Assembly: GCF_000613245.1 (NCBI RefSeq)
Contig: NZ_HG964936.1
Coordinates: 380,521-444,520, forward strand
From: Mycobacterium asiaticum DSM 44297
Lineage (GTDB): Bacteria; Actinomycetota; Actinomycetes; Mycobacteriales; Mycobacteriaceae
DNA length: 64,000 nt
Direction of reading: 5' to 3'
Position numbers and translations under genes: made by a program. This document shows positions 9,089 to 16,964 of this stretch, one piece after another (positions within the stretch are counted from its first letter, which is position 1; every line of letters begins with the position of its first letter). The notes below the pieces were generated by a model that was not told the origin of the DNA, did no database searches, and was given only the letters and a program-made list of their open reading frames with translations.

Positions 9089-9515
9089 CGAGCCCCAGCA
9101 CCAACTGGCGGCGCCAGACGATGGCGTCGGCCAGGTTGCGCAGGGCCTCGTGCAGCGAGGTGGTCAGTGGGAAGTCGGCTTCGTCCGGCTCCCCCAGCAA
9201 GGCGCTGATGGCCGGGTTGCCCACGAGCATCCATTCGACGCCCGCGGCGCGGCACTCCTCGTCCAGCACGCACAGCAAACCGATTCCGGCCGACGAGAAG
9301 TGCGTGACCGCGCTGAGGTCGAGCACCACTGGGTTGTCGCCGAGGACGAAGCGCCGCACATGCTCGCCGATCTGATCGACGTTGACGGCGTCGATCTCGC
9401 CGCGGATGGTCACTACGGTGGCCAGGGGGCGGTAGTGCGCCCGCACCTGGGCACCCGTGCAGTCCAGGGTGCCGACAGCCGGCCCCGCAACACGTGTTGT
9501 GATCGCCATGGTCAT
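9072..9515 (-). CDS. STAS-domain anti-anti-sigma factor (Rv0516c type)
   Basis: Single-domain anti-sigma-factor antagonist of 147 residues. The STAS core reads ATVVTIRGEIDAVNVDQIGE (near 33-52), then the switch-serine region LDLSAVTHFSSAGIGLL (near 66-82), where the phosphorylatable Ser lies in HFSSAG. In M. tuberculosis the orthologue Rv0516c is reported as a PknD substrate at Thr2, linked to SigF-pathway and osmotic signalling. With ATG 9515 the N-terminus is MTMAITT, so Thr2 is kept. That ATG has GGGG about 8 nt upstream, so I prefer it to the GTG at 9539. It may act on the SigF-type promoters found 9-17 kb away. Confidence 0.88.
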   Translation of the reverse strand: MTMAITTRVAGPAVGTLDCTGAQVRAHYRPLATVVTIRGEIDAVNVDQIGEHVRRFVLGDNPVVLDLSAVTHFSSAGIGLLCVLDEECRAAGVEWMLVGNPAISALLGEPDEADFPLTTSLHEALRNLADAIVWRRQLVLGLVKKSA

Positions 9516-9692
9516 CGAGCTGCCCCATTCCCCTCGCACACCGGCCGAGCCCTGCCTATAAAGTGCCCGCCGAACTTAAGGGGACCGACAGTCACGCCTA
9601 ACTTATTGCTAAGAAGCATTCGGTACGGAGAGTGCGGGTGGTCCCGTCCCAATCCCGCGCGAGCGTGAGCTCTAGGCAGGAGAACAGGCCGC
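9516..9692. other. Intergenic region before the structured leader
   Basis: Divergent spacer between the anti-anti-sigma gene and the acyltransferase. I see no SigF-type promoter (GTTT/GGGTAT) for the leftward gene. A TATA-like stretch (cctataaagt, 9555-9564) is the only A/T-rich segment near it. Confidence 0.3.
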
Positions 9693-9830
9693 CAGCGCGT
9701 GCTTAGGCCCACGTTCGGCGAGCCCGGCCGGGCTCGCAAGCACCTGCTCCCGCGCGGGCGCTGTTAGGCTGCTCTGGCTGCCGGCTTACCCGTGGGGACG
9801 GGTGACATGGCGATGTCGCCCCGGACAGCC
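9693..9830 (+). promoter_or_regulatory. Candidate structured 5' leader RNA, two multi-branch folds
   Basis: The 138 bases before the acyltransferase can fold into two branched units. Unit 1: cagcgc (9693-9698) pairs with gcgctg (9758-9763), gtgctt (9699-9704) pairs with aagcac (9738-9743), and inside is a perfect 20-nt palindrome at 9718-9737. Unit 2: 9776-9784 pairs with 9821-9830 (one bulged A) and encloses two hairpins, 9788-9803 (loop gggg) and 9804-9817 (loop ggcg). Unit 2 ends 10 nt before the ATG, where it could control translation. I cannot match it to a known riboswitch class. Folding was done by eye. Confidence 0.45.
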
Positions 9831-9840
9831 GCATTAGTCG

Positions 9841-11133
9841 ATGAACCACACAGCAGACTCAGGCGGAAGAAACCTCGTGCCCAGCACAGCGCCCACGGAT
9901 GAGATCAGGGGCAAGATCAGGGGCGAGATCAAGGCTCTGACGGGGCTGCGGATCGTCGCCTCGCTGTGGGTGGTGCTGTTTCATTTCCGGCCGATGCTGA
10001 CCGACGTCTCGCCCGATTTTCGGGAGAACCTCGCGCCGATACTCAACTGTGGTGCCCAGGGCGTCGACCTGTTCTTCATCCTCAGCGGGTTCGTGCTGAC
10101 CTGGAACTACCTGGACAGGATGGGCGGCTCCTGGTCGACACGGGCCACGCTGCACTTCCTGTGGCTGCGGCTGGCCCGGGTTTGGCCGGTGTACCTGGTC
10201 ACCATGCACCTGGCCGCGCTGATCGTGATCCTCAGCCTGCACGTCGGGCACGTTCCGTTGCCTGAGATCAGGGACCTGACCGCGATCAGTTACGTGCGGC
10301 AGGTCCTGTTGATCCAGCTGTGGTTCGAGCCGTTCTTCGACGGAACCAGCTGGGACGGTCCGGCCTGGTCGATCAGCGCGGAATGGCTGGCGTACCTACT
10401 GTTCGGATTCGTCGTGCTGGTGATCCTGCGCATGGAGCGCGCGACGCGGGCGCGCACCCTGATGCTGCTGGCGTTCGCGGCCTGCCTGCCACCGGTGTTA
10501 CTGCTGCTGGCCAGCGGCCAGTTCTACACGCCGTGGAGCTGGCTGCCGCGAATTGTCACGCAATTCATCGCGGGCGCTTTGGCCTGTGCCGCGGTGCGCC
10601 GGTTGCGGCTGAGCGATCGCGCCCGGCAGGTGGCCGGATACCTGTCGTTGCTGCTGGTCGTCGCAATAGTGGGGATCCTGTACTGGTTCGATGCGCATCC
10701 GATCAGCGGTGTGGTGGACAGCGGCGGAGTTGTCGACGTGCTGTTCGTTCCGCTGGTGATCACCTTGGCCGTCGGTCTGGGCAGTCTGCCCTGGGTGCTG
10801 TCCACCCGGGTGATGGTGTACGGCGGGGAGATCTCTTTTTGCCTGTACATGGTTCACGAGCTGGTACACACCGTGTGGGGCTGGGCGGTACTGCAATTCG
10901 AGCTCACGCCGCAGGACAACCCGTGGAAATGGAACGTCATTGGCCTGATCCTGATCGCCATGCTGCTATCCAGCCTGATGTATCACTATGTCGAGGAGCC
11001 GGCGCGGCGGTGGATGCGGCGAATGGTCGGCGCGCGGCCGGCCCCCGCCGGGACACTGGCGACTGACTCGCCGACCGCGAAGCTGCATCCTATCGACGGT
11101 GCGCTGTCCGGGGTCTCGTCCCGCGCGGTCTGA
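9841..11133 (+). CDS. Acyltransferase-3 family membrane protein (Rv0517 type)
   Basis: Integral membrane O-acyltransferase of 430 residues with about ten hydrophobic helices. The family start motif EIKALTGLRIVASLWVVLFHF (about residues 29-49) carries the conserved His. GVDLFFILSGFVLTWNYL and the RxxRxxPVY-like LRLARVWPVYLVT follow. Such enzymes move acyl groups onto sugars or lipids of the envelope. Start is uncertain: ATG 9841 lacks a ribosome site, while GTG 9877 follows GGAAGAA. The structured leader lies just upstream. It converges on the DUF2252 gene with a 15-nt gap. Confidence 0.88.
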   Translation: MNHTADSGGRNLVPSTAPTDEIRGKIRGEIKALTGLRIVASLWVVLFHFRPMLTDVSPDFRENLAPILNCGAQGVDLFFILSGFVLTWNYLDRMGGSWSTRATLHFLWLRLARVWPVYLVTMHLAALIVILSLHVGHVPLPEIRDLTAISYVRQVLLIQLWFEPFFDGTSWDGPAWSISAEWLAYLLFGFVVLVILRMERATRARTLMLLAFAACLPPVLLLLASGQFYTPWSWLPRIVTQFIAGALACAAVRRLRLSDRARQVAGYLSLLLVVAIVGILYWFDAHPISGVVDSGGVVDVLFVPLVITLAVGLGSLPWVLSTRVMVYGGEISFCLYMVHELVHTVWGWAVLQFELTPQDNPWKWNVIGLILIAMLLSSLMYHYVEEPARRWMRRMVGARPAPAGTLATDSPTAKLHPIDGALSGVSSRAV

Positions 11134-11148
11134 CCGGCCTATCCAGCT

Positions 11149-12462
11149 TCAGGTGGCGCTCACCCCGGGGATGCGGCCCTCGCGGAACGCCTCGACGAAA
11201 TGCCGGTGGTCGTCGCGCACCACCGCGGCGTATTCCAGTCCGAACGACACCATGTCGGCGACGAAGTCGTCGAGGCGGTCACCGATCACCCCGACGATCG
11301 CGTCCTCGGTTTGGAAGTCGACCAGCGACTGGTCGCTGTCTGCGTCCCCGACGCAGTGCACCTTCGCGACCGCCTGCCCGAGCTGCTCAACCACCTCGGC
11401 GAGCTCGTCGGGTTCGGTCAGCTCGTCCCACTCCAAATCGGATTCGTAGGGCGACAACTCGTTGACCACGAAACCGATCCCGTCAATCTCGGTGTAACCC
11501 AGCAGCTGGTCGGCGTGGGCTTGCAGCGCCCGCTGCGAGATCGCCGTACGGTGCCCGTGGTGCTGGAAGTAATCCCGCACCTTCTGCTCGGTGATCACCC
11601 GGCTCGGCGCGGCGATGTTGCCCTGTTTCATCGACAGCACGATGTCGTTGTCGAGCGCCTGATTGAACCCCTCGATCAAAATCGTGTAGTTCGGTAGACC
11701 CGCGCTGCCGATACCGAATCCGGTCTTGCCCACCACGTCCTTGACGTCGTAGGTCACCTCGCGTCGGCGTTTGGTCTTAGGGATGGTGTCCAGGTATCTC
11801 TCGAAAGCCTCGACCACCTTTTCTCGTTCGGCATCGTCGAGCCGGCGGACTCCCGGTGCGTCTCGGAATTGCCGGTCGGACTGGTCCACCCGCGTCATCT
11901 TGTCCAGCATCGCCGCGCGCGTCGACAGCCGCGCCGACTGAAGTGCGGCCAGCACCGCGCCCCTGGCGGTCTGCAGATTCAGCGAGAAGGATGCGTCGTC
12001 TTGCTCGTCGACGAACCAGTGCACCTGCTTGACGTAGGAGCGCACGAACGTTTCGATCAGCCGCGTTATCTCGGCGTCGGATAACGCCTTCTGCCAGCAC
12101 ATCAACGCGACACTGGCGGCGAATCGCTGCAGATCCCAAGTGAAATGGCCGATGTAGGCCTCGTCGAAGTCGTTGACATCGAAAATCAGCACTCCGGACC
12201 CATCCATGTAGGTGCCGAAGTTCTCCGCGTGCAGGTCGCCCTGGATCCACACCCGGCCGGTGCGTTCGTCGGCCCAACGGTCCTCCCCCTCGGCCATGTC
12301 CGCATAGAACAGGCACGCACTGCCGCGGTAGAACGCGAACGGGTCTGCGGCCATTTTCCGGAACTTGGTGCGGAACGCGTCCGGGTCCGCCTTCATCAGA
12401 TCTTCGAACGCCCCTACGAGGCAGTCCACGATGAACGACTCGCGGTCGGTGCTGCTGGCCAT
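11149..12462 (-). CDS. DUF2252 protein with kinase-like catalytic motifs
   Basis: Protein of 437 residues of the DUF2252 family. The block VWIQGDLHAENFGTY (about 70-84) resembles the HxDxxxxN catalytic loop of aminoglycoside/choline kinases. IFDVNDFDEAYIGHFTWDL just after it resembles the metal-binding DFD. This points to a protein-kinase-like fold, but no substrate is known. A helical, Arg-rich middle and an acidic C-terminus (LEWDELTEPDELAEVVEQ) follow. It starts at ATG 12462, facing away from the SGNH gene. H37Rv does not, from memory, have it here, so it may be an accessory gene. Confidence 0.8.
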   Translation of the reverse strand: MASSTDRESFIVDCLVGAFEDLMKADPDAFRTKFRKMAADPFAFYRGSACLFYADMAEGEDRWADERTGRVWIQGDLHAENFGTYMDGSGVLIFDVNDFDEAYIGHFTWDLQRFAASVALMCWQKALSDAEITRLIETFVRSYVKQVHWFVDEQDDASFSLNLQTARGAVLAALQSARLSTRAAMLDKMTRVDQSDRQFRDAPGVRRLDDAEREKVVEAFERYLDTIPKTKRRREVTYDVKDVVGKTGFGIGSAGLPNYTILIEGFNQALDNDIVLSMKQGNIAAPSRVITEQKVRDYFQHHGHRTAISQRALQAHADQLLGYTEIDGIGFVVNELSPYESDLEWDELTEPDELAEVVEQLGQAVAKVHCVGDADSDQSLVDFQTEDAIVGVIGDRLDDFVADMVSFGLEYAAVVRDDHRHFVEAFREGRIPGVSAT

Positions 12463-12820
12463 TACCTAGTGATACCCACTCAGCCATGTTTGCCACGCCG
12501 GACTTGAGCGCCGGTCCGAACCCGGATTGCGATTCGCCTGTGTGGCCCTGCGTCGCAATCCGCCACCACGTTGGTTTCGTGGTGGCCGTATCGCGCCGCG
12601 CGGTCGTGGTCGCCGGTGCCGATAAACCGCAGCGACCAGTGCACATGGCGCTGGGTGCCGCAGCGCCTGGGTGTCCCGTCGGTTGCGTCGGCCGTTTCGC
12701 CACCACGGGATGTGGGACCGCTCACGTTCGGGGCGTGGCGAGTGCGAAGATGCGCGCCGTCACCGCCGGTTCCTCGTACGATTTCAGTTAGCTATTCGAC
12801 CCTCCGCGGTGAAGGTTGCA
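12463..12820. other. 358-nt divergent intergenic region with two tandem hairpins
   Basis: Spacer between divergent genes. It holds a perfect 10-bp inverted repeat (cggattgcga 12523-12532 with tcgcaatccg 12553-12562). Immediately after is a perfect 8-bp hairpin (ccaccacg 12563-12570 with cgtggtgg 12578-12585). I see no convincing gene here: the open frames are Arg/Pro-rich and carry no ribosome site. It is GC-rich and could hold operators or a small RNA. Confidence 0.4.
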
Positions 12821-13517
12821 ATGACTCGATTGGTTCGGTTCGCCATCAGCCTGTGCGCGCTGGTGGCCCTGATTGCGCCGTGCATCACCGACCCGGTGCA
12901 GGTACACCCCGTTCGTGTACTGACGCTGGATTTGCGCCTCAAGCACATCGCCGTGGTCGGCGACTCCTACACCACCGGCACCGATCTGGGCGGTCTCGGC
13001 GCGAAGTCGTGGACGGCGCGGACCTGGCGGACGCTCGCCGCGCCCGGCTTGCGCATCACCAGCGACGTCGCGGCCGAGGGCAGGGCCGGATACGGCGCAG
13101 TTGGCGACCACGGCAACATCTTTCAGGATCTGACCGACCGGGCCGTCAAGGCGGACGACGATCTGGTGGTGTTCTTCGGCTCGCGCAACGACATGGATGT
13201 CGATCCGGTGTTGTTGGCGCAACGGGTTCATGCCACGTTCGTTCTCGCGCGGCAGCGCGCCCCGCACGCCAGGTTCCTGGTGATCGGACCGCCGTGGCCG
13301 ACCCCTGAGGTGCCGCTGCCGGTGCTGGTGATCCGCGACGTGCTCGCGGGCGCGGCCTGGGCGGCGCGGGCGGATTTTCGTCGACCCGATCGGCGACCGC
13401 TGGTTCGTCGACCGCCCCGAGCTGATCGGTCCGGACGGGGTGCACCCCAACGACGCCGGGCATGCGTATATGGCGGAGAAAATCGTGCCGCTGATCCGGT
13501 GGCAATTGCTGAAGTAA
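12821..13517 (+). pseudogene. SGNH-hydrolase-type exported protein (Rv0518 type), frameshifted
   Basis: ATG 12821 has GAAGG upstream and begins a signal peptide (MTRLVRFAISLCALVALIAP). The GDSL/SGNH block I follows as IAVVGDSYTTGTDLGG (near 43-58), then block III FFGSRNDMD. At 13375-13378 (four T) the frame breaks. In the +1 frame the protein continues as FVDPIGDRWFVDRPE and then DGVHPNDAGHAYMAEK, holding the catalytic Asp/His, to a stop at 13517. Removing one T restores a full 231-residue enzyme. The unbroken first frame instead runs to 13615 with an Arg-rich nonsense tail. Either a sequence error or a recent pseudogene. Confidence 0.8.
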
Positions 13518-13590
13518 GATGGCCTTTTGGCGCAGCTGGGGCCCAAAGCGACTGGCAGGCAAGGGGTTTGGTTCCGCGGTGCCTGTCGCC

Positions 13591-13707
13591 TCAGTCTTCG
13601 GCGTGCCTCTCGTAGTCCCAACGTTCAAGGCGCGCTTGCAATTGCAGTAAGCCAAGCCCGGCGACTGGTGCGGCTGCGCTAAGCAGAACCAACAGCATCG
13701 GACTCAT
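13591..13707 (-). CDS. 38-residue small membrane protein
   Basis: Short gene with a strong ribosome site (ggagg, 7 nt before ATG 13707). The product starts MSPMLLVLLSAAAPVAGLGL, a single hydrophobic helix, and ends QARLERWDYERHAED, a charged tail. Similar tiny proteins ending in LERWDxERHAED are, from memory, seen in other mycobacteria. Function unknown; the layout (helix in, charged tail out) resembles membrane microproteins that regulate larger partners. It overlaps, antisense, the nonsense tail of the frameshifted SGNH gene. Confidence 0.6.
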   Translation of the reverse strand: MSPMLLVLLSAAAPVAGLGLLQLQARLERWDYERHAED

Positions 13708-13797
13708 TTCAGAACCTCCAAAACCCTTTTATTCGTACCACGTTCGCATTCCCCGCGAGGTTCATTCGCGAAGATTTTCCCACCGGATTCTCCCGAT

Positions 13798-15957
13798 TCA
13801 TCCGTCTGACAGGGCCTGATCGGCCAGCGCCCCGATCACGGGTGCCAGCAGCTGTGCGTACTCGGTCGTCACGTGGTTGTCGTCGCGGAATACCAGCGTG
13901 TTGCCGACGACTACCGGGCACCGGTCGGCGGTGCAGAACAGGTCGGTGAGGTCCGCATACGAGCCGCCGGTCGCGGCGGTCACCCGCTGCTCGGCGGCGA
14001 TGCCGTCCCCGTTCACCGCCACCGTCCGGGCCGGCGCGCAGGCCCCGGCGTCGTCAAGGTGCGCGGACAGGCAGGTGGGTGCCGAGGACTGCGGATCAGC
14101 CACCGGTCCCAGCACCAGGACGCGAGAACCCATGCCGCGTAGCTGCGCCACCACCCGCCCGACGGCGTCTATCCACGCCGGATCGTAGGAGGTGAAGCTG
14201 AAGTCGGCGTGGTAGCGGCGGCTCATGCTCAGCACCACCAGTCGGGGCCGCTCAACCTGCAGCCGGCTTACGATCTCGGCCCGCCACTGTTCGCACTCGC
14301 TGTACTTGCGGCCTAGATACGGGCTGACGATGGGCAGGTCCAGCAACGGACAGGTCACCTTGGCCAGCGTCTCCAGCCGCCAGTGCCGCTGCTCGGCCAC
14401 CTGTTGCAGGGCGGGGTTCCACATCGCCGCGTGGGAGTCGCCGATCAGCGTCACCGTGGTGGGCGACGCGACGTCCGCTGTGGCGCATTCGCTTTGCCCC
14501 ACGTCACGCCAGGAACGCATGCAGCCGTTGACGAACACCGGAGCTTTGTCTGCCGCCGCGGCGGCCAGCGATGGGTCCAGATTTGCCGGGACCGCGCGTA
14601 GGGCGGCGGACGTGGCCAGTGCTTCGCGAACCTGAGCGAAGGCCTGCGCGACGGCGGCTTCGCGCGGACCGACCTGCGGTCCGGGGGCGGGTGGCAGCGC
14701 AATGATGTTGGCCTGCGGAGCCGCGGCGCCGTGGCCGACCGGGGCCGGTATCGCCGTCAGCAGCACCGCGCAGGCGCACGTGGCGACGCCGGTGGCGGCG
14801 CCGGCCACGGCCAGGCTGGTCCTGGCCGACTTGCGCAGCGCCGCAGCGAACCGGCCGGGGTTCTTCACGGCATGCATGGTGATCACCGCGAGTCCGGCGG
14901 ACACCGTCGTCGCCGCCAGCCGGCCGGGCAGCCCCCCGGGATCACCGAGCAGCGGCGGCAGCAGCAACAGCACCGGCCAGTGCCACAGGTACCACGAGTA
15001 GGACACCCGGCCGATCGCCCGCATCGCCGGTGGGCACAGCACCCGGCCCACGCCCATGCCGCCGGTGACACACCCGCCGCCGATCACCAGTGCCGTACCC
15101 AACACCGGCAGCAGCGCCGACGTGCCGGGATAGGGAGTGTGCGGGCCCAGCTGGGTGCAGGTCAGCACGATCAGCGCGAGACCACCCCAGCCGGCGACCG
15201 TCGCGGGCAGCAGCGGCAACCGCCGCCATTGGTTGATCGTGAGGGCAACCAGGCCACCGGCCGCCAACTCCCAGGCGCGGGTGGGGAGCGAAAAGAACGC
15301 CCAGGGCGGCGACACCCGCGTCCATACCACCGCCGCCGCCAGCGAGGCCGCGCCGACGAGGCTCAGCAGCACCGCGTACGGTGCCGCGCCGGCGGTGCTC
15401 CTGCCGATCCGCCTCGCCAGCCATGCAGTGCCGATGATCAGCGCCGGCCAGAGCAGATAGAACTGCTCCTCCACCCCGAGCGACCAGTAGTGCTGGAACG
15501 GTGACGGCGGCAGGTCCGACACCATGTAGTCGGTGCCCTGGGCGGCGAACCGGTAGTTGCCGACATAAAGAGCGCTGGCGATGCCGTCGACGAACACCCG
15601 TCCTGCCTGCAACGGCGGCAGCACGGCGGCGGCGACTACCGCGGTGACGACGCCGACGGTGGCCGCGGCCGGTAACAGCCGACGGGCGCGGGCAGCGTAG
15701 AACCGGCCCAGCGCAACGGTGTTCGTTGCCGCTACCTCACGCCAGAGCAGCCCGGTGATCAGGAAGCCGGAGATCACGAAGAACACGTCGACGCCGATGT
15801 AGCCGCCGGCGGTACCGGGAATGCCCGCGTGGTACGCGACGACCGCAATCACCGCGACGGCCCGCAGCCCTTCGATGTCCGGGCGGAACCGGCCGCTCAC
15901 AGACCGTCCCTCCGCCGTTCGCGGAGAGCCGGAGGTGTCGGCGGATCGCACTGTCAT
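13798..15957 (-). CDS. OafA-type acyltransferase fused to an SGNH domain
   Basis: Membrane acyltransferase of 719 residues. N-terminal acyltransferase-3 domain (about 25-400) begins FRPDIEGLRAVAVIAVVAYHAG and has GGYIGVDVFFVISGFLITGL and around ten membrane helices. After a linker, an extracytoplasmic SGNH domain (about 490-715) shows the Ser motif TLIGDSHAAMWNPAL and the Asp/His motif FRDDNHVTTEYAQLL. Such fusions O-acetylate or O-acylate cell-surface glycans. Starts at ATG 15957, 5 nt after the esterase stop, so the two are one transcript. Similar to Rv1565c/Rv0111-type proteins of M. tuberculosis. Confidence 0.9.
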   Translation of the reverse strand: MTVRSADTSGSPRTAEGRSVSGRFRPDIEGLRAVAVIAVVAYHAGIPGTAGGYIGVDVFFVISGFLITGLLWREVAATNTVALGRFYAARARRLLPAAATVGVVTAVVAAAVLPPLQAGRVFVDGIASALYVGNYRFAAQGTDYMVSDLPPSPFQHYWSLGVEEQFYLLWPALIIGTAWLARRIGRSTAGAAPYAVLLSLVGAASLAAAVVWTRVSPPWAFFSLPTRAWELAAGGLVALTINQWRRLPLLPATVAGWGGLALIVLTCTQLGPHTPYPGTSALLPVLGTALVIGGGCVTGGMGVGRVLCPPAMRAIGRVSYSWYLWHWPVLLLLPPLLGDPGGLPGRLAATTVSAGLAVITMHAVKNPGRFAAALRKSARTSLAVAGAATGVATCACAVLLTAIPAPVGHGAAAPQANIIALPPAPGPQVGPREAAVAQAFAQVREALATSAALRAVPANLDPSLAAAAADKAPVFVNGCMRSWRDVGQSECATADVASPTTVTLIGDSHAAMWNPALQQVAEQRHWRLETLAKVTCPLLDLPIVSPYLGRKYSECEQWRAEIVSRLQVERPRLVVLSMSRRYHADFSFTSYDPAWIDAVGRVVAQLRGMGSRVLVLGPVADPQSSAPTCLSAHLDDAGACAPARTVAVNGDGIAAEQRVTAATGGSYADLTDLFCTADRCPVVVGNTLVFRDDNHVTTEYAQLLAPVIGALADQALSDG

Positions 15958-15962
15958 CTCAC

Positions 15963-16823
15963 TTAAGTCGCCATCCAGGCCAGCTCACCGGGCAGTTGCG
16001 CTCGCCAGTAGTCCACGTCGTGTCCGCCGGGGGAGAAGCTGCCCGCCGGCCGCTTCTTGAGCTGGCTGACGAATTGGCTGGTGGCGAAGAAGAACCGGTC
16101 GCCGATCCCACAGTCGACCCGCAGCGGGATCGAGTTCAGCACCGGCAGCCCGAACACCGTGTTGCGGGTCCAGTCGTCCACGCTGTCGAAGGCGCCGGGC
16201 GCGGTGCCGATGTAGGACATGTACAGCGCCGGGCTGATCGCGCAGATCCCGGCGGTGCGGGCCGGACCGAGCCGGGCGCCCAGCAGCAGCGCGCCGTATC
16301 CGCCCATCGACCAGCCGAGGAAGCCCACCCGCGAGGTGTCCATGCCCATCGAGGTGAGCATCGGCAGCAGCTCTTCAAGCACCATGGTGCCGGCGTCCTC
16401 GCCGTTGGAGCGCCGGTGCCAGTAACTGTTCGGGCCGCCGTCGACGCCCACCACGGCGAAGGGTGGCTTGCCCTGGCTGACCAGCTCTGCGAGCGCGTCC
16501 TCGACGCCGCAGTCCAGCATCATGTTGGCGTCGCCGTCCTTGCCGTGCAACGCGATCACCGGCCGCAGCATCTTGGTCTGCCCGGGCGGCATGGCGATCA
16601 CCCAGTTGGTCTTGATTCCGCCGCGGGCCGCCGAGATGAAGGAGCCGGTGAGTTTGGTCGGCAGCGTCTTGCCCGCGGTTGGGGGATCGAATGGCGCCGG
16701 CGCCAAGGGGGCGGCCATCGGCTTGAGTGGATCCAGCAGGCCACTCAACGCCCATACACCGGCCGCTCCGGCGCTGGCGCCTACACCCATGCGTAGCACC
16801 GATCGGCGGGTCAAATCGGCCAC
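15963..16823 (-). CDS. Tat-exported alpha/beta-hydrolase esterase (Rv0519c type)
   Basis: Secreted esterase of 286 residues. Near the N-terminus a twin-arginine signal reads DLTRRSVLRMGVGASAGAAG, followed by a hydrophobic stretch. The nucleophile elbow is GWSMGGYGALLLG (around residue 177), and the catalytic His lies in SPGGHDVDYWRAQL near the end. It resembles esterase D/antigen-85-like carboxylesterases. GTG 16823 places the RR motif at the right distance. A longer reading (to 16940) has no good ribosome site. It is upstream of the acyltransferase/SGNH gene, so acyl addition and removal may be paired. Confidence 0.85.
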   Translation of the reverse strand: MADLTRRSVLRMGVGASAGAAGVWALSGLLDPLKPMAAPLAPAPFDPPTAGKTLPTKLTGSFISAARGGIKTNWVIAMPPGQTKMLRPVIALHGKDGDANMMLDCGVEDALAELVSQGKPPFAVVGVDGGPNSYWHRRSNGEDAGTMVLEELLPMLTSMGMDTSRVGFLGWSMGGYGALLLGARLGPARTAGICAISPALYMSYIGTAPGAFDSVDDWTRNTVFGLPVLNSIPLRVDCGIGDRFFFATSQFVSQLKKRPAGSFSPGGHDVDYWRAQLPGELAWMAT

Positions 16824-16964
16824 GAGGGCAATTTTGCCGCGCCGACAGGCCTTTTCGGGACGAGCCACGCCGTATCGCAAGGTACCTGTAATGGCGGCGT
16901 GATTTCTCACCGCGAACCCGGTGGACCCGCTGGTGCCCACGGCGCGGATGTGTTGTGGTTAGCC

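Noticed and set aside
9718..9737. 20-nt palindrome as a simple terminator of the acyltransferase region
   Set aside because: It is upstream of, not after, the rightward gene and is enclosed by further pairing; it fits better in the leader fold.
12463..12480. ATACCC near the DUF2252 start as a SigF -10
   Set aside because: No AAAC (GTTT) at the proper distance on that strand.
12486..12791. 101-codon frame in the divergent spacer before the SGNH gene
   Set aside because: No ribosome site, no recognisable domain, and it runs through two perfect hairpins. Kept as intergenic.
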